Positions 61,879-64,000 of a stretch of 64,000 nucleotides of DNA are shown piece after piece (position 1 is the first letter of the stretch; every line of letters begins with the position of its first letter). This DNA is from Gorillibacterium timonense (GTDB lineage Bacteria > Bacillota > Bacilli > Paenibacillales > NBRC-103111). Location of the stretch: contig NZ_LN881724.1 in the NCBI RefSeq assembly GCF_001457415.1, positions 434,001-498,000 of the forward strand, given 5' to 3'. The notes beneath the pieces are model-generated. The model had not been told where the DNA came from. It did no database searches and saw only the letters and a program-made list of their open reading frames with translations. Both the position numbers and the translations under genes were made by a program.

Positions 61879-62448
61879 ATGTCTTGGAGCAAATTGAAGC
61901 AGCAGCTGGAGAGTTTTCTCAGTCCTGCATTACAGGGTAGAGTCGAATACGGCGCAACCAGTTACCGCTATGTACCTGATAAATCAGGGATTTGTTATCT
62001 TGTTGTCGATAAAAAGAATGTGCTCAATATGAGTGATCGAACGAACTCAATCCGATGGTATCAGACAGAGCAGGAAGTTAAGAACGACCCGGATATCCAG
62101 ATCCCAATCAGCAAGGAAGAAATCGAAGCGATCCGAAAAGAAACCAAAGGAAAAGCTCCGGAGGATCGATTACTAGTAATGGCAAGAAGCAGAAAACTAA
62201 CAGAGCTTGCCAAGGAGCTCTTGTCCGCACAGGCATCATTAAGCAGATCCAATTTTACCGTTGTCGCTACTAAGTTTTTATCGATTTCTATAGAGGAAAG
62301 CTTGGAGAGTACGGATATCTTATTGAATATCTTAGCCATAGTGGACAAAAGAGTTGGAAAAAAGCGGATTTTAAACATGTCCGACAAGATGAAGGTAAAG
62401 CACCCGATTGTGCAGTATTTCTATGAACTACGGCGTAGTACATTATGA
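61879..62448 (+). CDS. SF0329-family conserved protein
   Basis: 189 residues from an ATG after AGGAGG. The start SWSKLKQQLESFLSPALQGRVEYGATSYRYVPD and the segments RWYQTEQEVKNDPDIQIP and SIEESLESTDILLNILAIVDKRVGKKRIL match the conserved SF0329 family as I remember it. Family members have no known function, are found scattered in enterobacteria and Firmicutes, and look horizontally spread. No catalytic motif is evident. Confidence 0.75.
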   Translation: MSWSKLKQQLESFLSPALQGRVEYGATSYRYVPDKSGICYLVVDKKNVLNMSDRTNSIRWYQTEQEVKNDPDIQIPISKEEIEAIRKETKGKAPEDRLLVMARSRKLTELAKELLSAQASLSRSNFTVVATKFLSISIEESLESTDILLNILAIVDKRVGKKRILNMSDKMKVKHPIVQYFYELRRSTL

Positions 62449-62528
62449 TCTTCTCAAAGCCGATGACCCAATTCAATCCAAGCTGTCGGCTTTTCATTTG
62501 ATGGGGACCCATTATGTTGGGGATGTTC

Positions 62529-63452
62529 TCACGGAATGCTCTGAACATCCATATTGGCTTGGAGAACGTCCTCCCAATTTGGATTCTGCATCATCTCGGA
62601 AGCATCTCCATGAAAGGCCTTCATGGCTTCCTGATCATCAAGCAGCCAATACCTCATCCAAGCCGTCAAGTACCCTCTATGATTGCCACCATTGCCTTCA
62701 ATCGCTGTATGAGCTGCCCCTTTGGCCATCCCCATCATAACGGGCGTACTTGCGTTAGTAGTGTGCAAGGCTAATTTATTCGTTGATACCGGTGAGATTA
62801 GAAAATCACGTGTGCCGCCCATAATGAGGAAAGGAGCGGTAATACGTGATGTATCGTATACATCTTCTGGATCCGCATACTTCAAAGCCGGGAGAGCGAT
62901 GGATACAACCGTCTTTATCAACGATCCGCTTGCGAAGTTGGTATGAGCATTAATAACCCCAGTAGACCCTTGAGAATGTCCGGCCACACCGATTTGCTCC
63001 GTTTGTATTTTTTGATAAAACAAGCTGTTTGCTAGTTGATTTTCATTTATCAAATAATCAATAGCGTCTGAAATCTCTTTGCCTGTTCCTGTTGTTGTGC
63101 TATAAGAATCGATGACAATGAATCCCCAGCTAGCAAGATGAGTTAAGAGCTCATCATAACGATCCGGCGTGGCACCTGTTCCATTTCCCCAGGAAATAAC
63201 AGGGTAGGATTCGTCTCCTTGAAAGGCGGGGTAGTATATTCGATATAAAGCCTCTCCAATCGTACTCTTAACTTCTTCTACCTGTACAGGATAGCTTCCT
63301 TGCTCTGCATACCGCTGTTCCATGCTTCCTTCTGCAAGCTCTGGTACATTCGAATGAATGATGATTTGCAGGAAAATGGTAAGTGAAATTGCAATGATAA
63401 GGACTAAAGCGGACAACCATAAAATCCACTTTCGTTTCCTTAAAACCGACAT
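62529..63452 (-). CDS. Alpha/beta hydrolase (PAF-AH/dienelactone hydrolase-like), membrane-anchored
   Basis: 307 residues. One N-terminal membrane helix (about 10-32, WILWLSALVLIIAISLTIFLQ) anchors it outside. The catalytic domain has ISWGNGTGATPDRYDELLTHLASWGF (oxyanion region), GVAGHSQGSTGVINA with the nucleophile Ser and, later, FLIMGGTRDFLISP (acid) and KGAAHTAIEG (His). It is likely an esterase or lipase acting on an extracellular substrate. It is convergent with the SF0329-family gene and ends 80 bases from it. Confidence 0.85.
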   Translation of the reverse strand: MSVLRKRKWILWLSALVLIIAISLTIFLQIIIHSNVPELAEGSMEQRYAEQGSYPVQVEEVKSTIGEALYRIYYPAFQGDESYPVISWGNGTGATPDRYDELLTHLASWGFIVIDSYSTTTGTGKEISDAIDYLINENQLANSLFYQKIQTEQIGVAGHSQGSTGVINAHTNFASGSLIKTVVSIALPALKYADPEDVYDTSRITAPFLIMGGTRDFLISPVSTNKLALHTTNASTPVMMGMAKGAAHTAIEGNGGNHRGYLTAWMRYWLLDDQEAMKAFHGDASEMMQNPNWEDVLQANMDVQSIP

Positions 63453-63602
63453 ACACGTGACCTCTACGATAGTCTATAGGTTTCTCTATCGTTTTCTCTG
63501 TTAGAATAGGAAACTAGGGGATATACGTGAAGGATGTAGGTAAGTTTCATTAGAGGACCATCAGCATATGCGTGGCAATCCATTCTTTTTAAGGAGCAGG
63601 CT

Positions 63603-64000
63603 ATGTCCACTGGAAAAGTATATGAATCGATCATAAAGAAGGAACCGATAACAAAAGGCTGGTCGGAAGATCAAAAATATTGTGTCACAACAATAAGCGG
63701 AGTAAAATACCTGCTCCGAATTTCGCCAGCTTCCCAGTATGAAGCAAAGAAAATGCTCTTTTCCATCATGGAACAGATCGCCGCTCTGGGTATTCCCATG
63801 TGCCTTCCTATAGAGTTCGGCACTTGCGATGACGGCGTTTATTCCATTCAAAGCTGGATTGACGGCGTAGATTTAGAAACCGTATTGCCCTTGTCGTCAG
63901 AAACCTTGCTATCTGAAACAGAGCAATATGCGTTGGGGCTACAGTCAGGAAAAATCGCTAAAAAGATACATACGATACCCCTAGAGGAACCACATGAGGA
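63603..64000 (+). CDS. Aminoglycoside phosphotransferase-family kinase (partial)
   Basis: The first 132 residues are visible; the gene runs off the right edge. The protein starts MSTGKVYESIIKKEPITKGW. KYLLRISPASQYEAKKMLFSIMEQIAALGIPMCLPIEFGTCDDGVYSIQSWIDGVDLE matches the N-lobe of APH/choline kinase-like proteins, with the ATP-binding Lys-equivalent in YLLRI. The catalytic HxD loop would lie beyond the window. The ATG follows AAGGAG. It may be an antibiotic-modifying enzyme or a small-molecule kinase; that cannot be decided here. Confidence 0.75.
   Translation, partial: MSTGKVYESIIKKEPITKGWSEDQKYCVTTISGVKYLLRISPASQYEAKKMLFSIMEQIAALGIPMCLPIEFGTCDDGVYSIQSWIDGVDLETVLPLSSETLLSETEQYALGLQSGKIAKKIHTIPLEEPHE

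Noticed and set aside
1..64000. CRISPR array
   Set aside because: No series of regularly spaced identical repeats was seen on either strand.

Overview
The window looks like the chromosome of a low-to-mid GC, spore-former-type Firmicute, most like Paenibacillaceae (Paenibacillus/Cohnella). This rests on strong AGGAGG-type ribosome-binding sites, frequent TTG/GTG starts, many two-component systems and ABC exporters, a secreted copper-amine-oxidase-N-like protein and a SpoIIAA/STAS-like protein. Species assignment is inference.

Layout. 0-4.5 kb (minus): an overlapping five-gene peptide/nickel-type ABC uptake operon, cut by the window edge. 4.8-6.6 kb: a secreted protein and an AlkD-like DNA alkylation repair protein. 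6.9-16.1 kb: an OmpR-type two-component system with an FtsX-type ABC exporter, then a second paralogous exporter under a TetR regulator with a visible operator. 16.4-18 kb: a KAS III-like enzyme and a small STAS-like protein.

18.4-30.7 kb is the centre of interest: a large RNA repair and RNA quality-control island. It holds Hen1 (3'-end 2'-O-methyltransferase) and three-domain Pnkp (kinase/phosphatase/ligase); then KptA/Tpt1 (RNA 2'-phosphotransferase), a TatD nuclease and an ADP-ribosylglycohydrolase; then two overlapping WYL regulators on the minus strand; then, divergently, two tandem structured RNAs, a Ro60/TROVE protein, an RlaP-type nucleotidyltransferase and an unrecognised, possibly HhH-GPD-like protein. 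The first RNA is a circularly permuted tRNA mimic: T-arm, then 3' acceptor strand, tetraloop, 5' acceptor strand and D-arm, all inside a long closing stem. That is the layout of bacterial Y RNAs. A sequence element of about 30 bp is shared by the Hen1 upstream region and the Y RNA/Ro60 upstream region, which suggests that one regulator, plausibly a WYL protein, controls both transcription units.

30.7-51.7 kb is mostly ordinary chromosome: a LytTR/GHKL two-component system with an ABC-2 exporter and a candidate 32-residue membrane protein, two c-di-GMP enzymes, Nudix and MazG-like hydrolases, a sugar-isomerase pair, a metallophosphoesterase, a CDP-alcohol phosphatidyltransferase, a ribokinase, a membrane-anchored MerR with a zinc ribbon, a HAD phosphatase with mannitol-1-phosphate dehydrogenase, a BusR-like GntR-RCK_C repressor and a DEAD-box helicase.

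52-64 kb is an AT-richer, decayed accessory region. The 3' end of an rlmD/rumA-like rRNA methyltransferase gene is present in four partial copies between 56.6 and 60.2 kb. The outer two join to give an intact reading-frame end, and a C-terminal fragment of a large serine recombinase lies just inside the right junction. This marks a remnant of one or more elements integrated into rlmD. Beyond it are broken GNAT and epimerase genes, a DUF6273 protein, an SF0329-family protein, an alpha/beta hydrolase and a partial aminoglycoside phosphotransferase-like gene.
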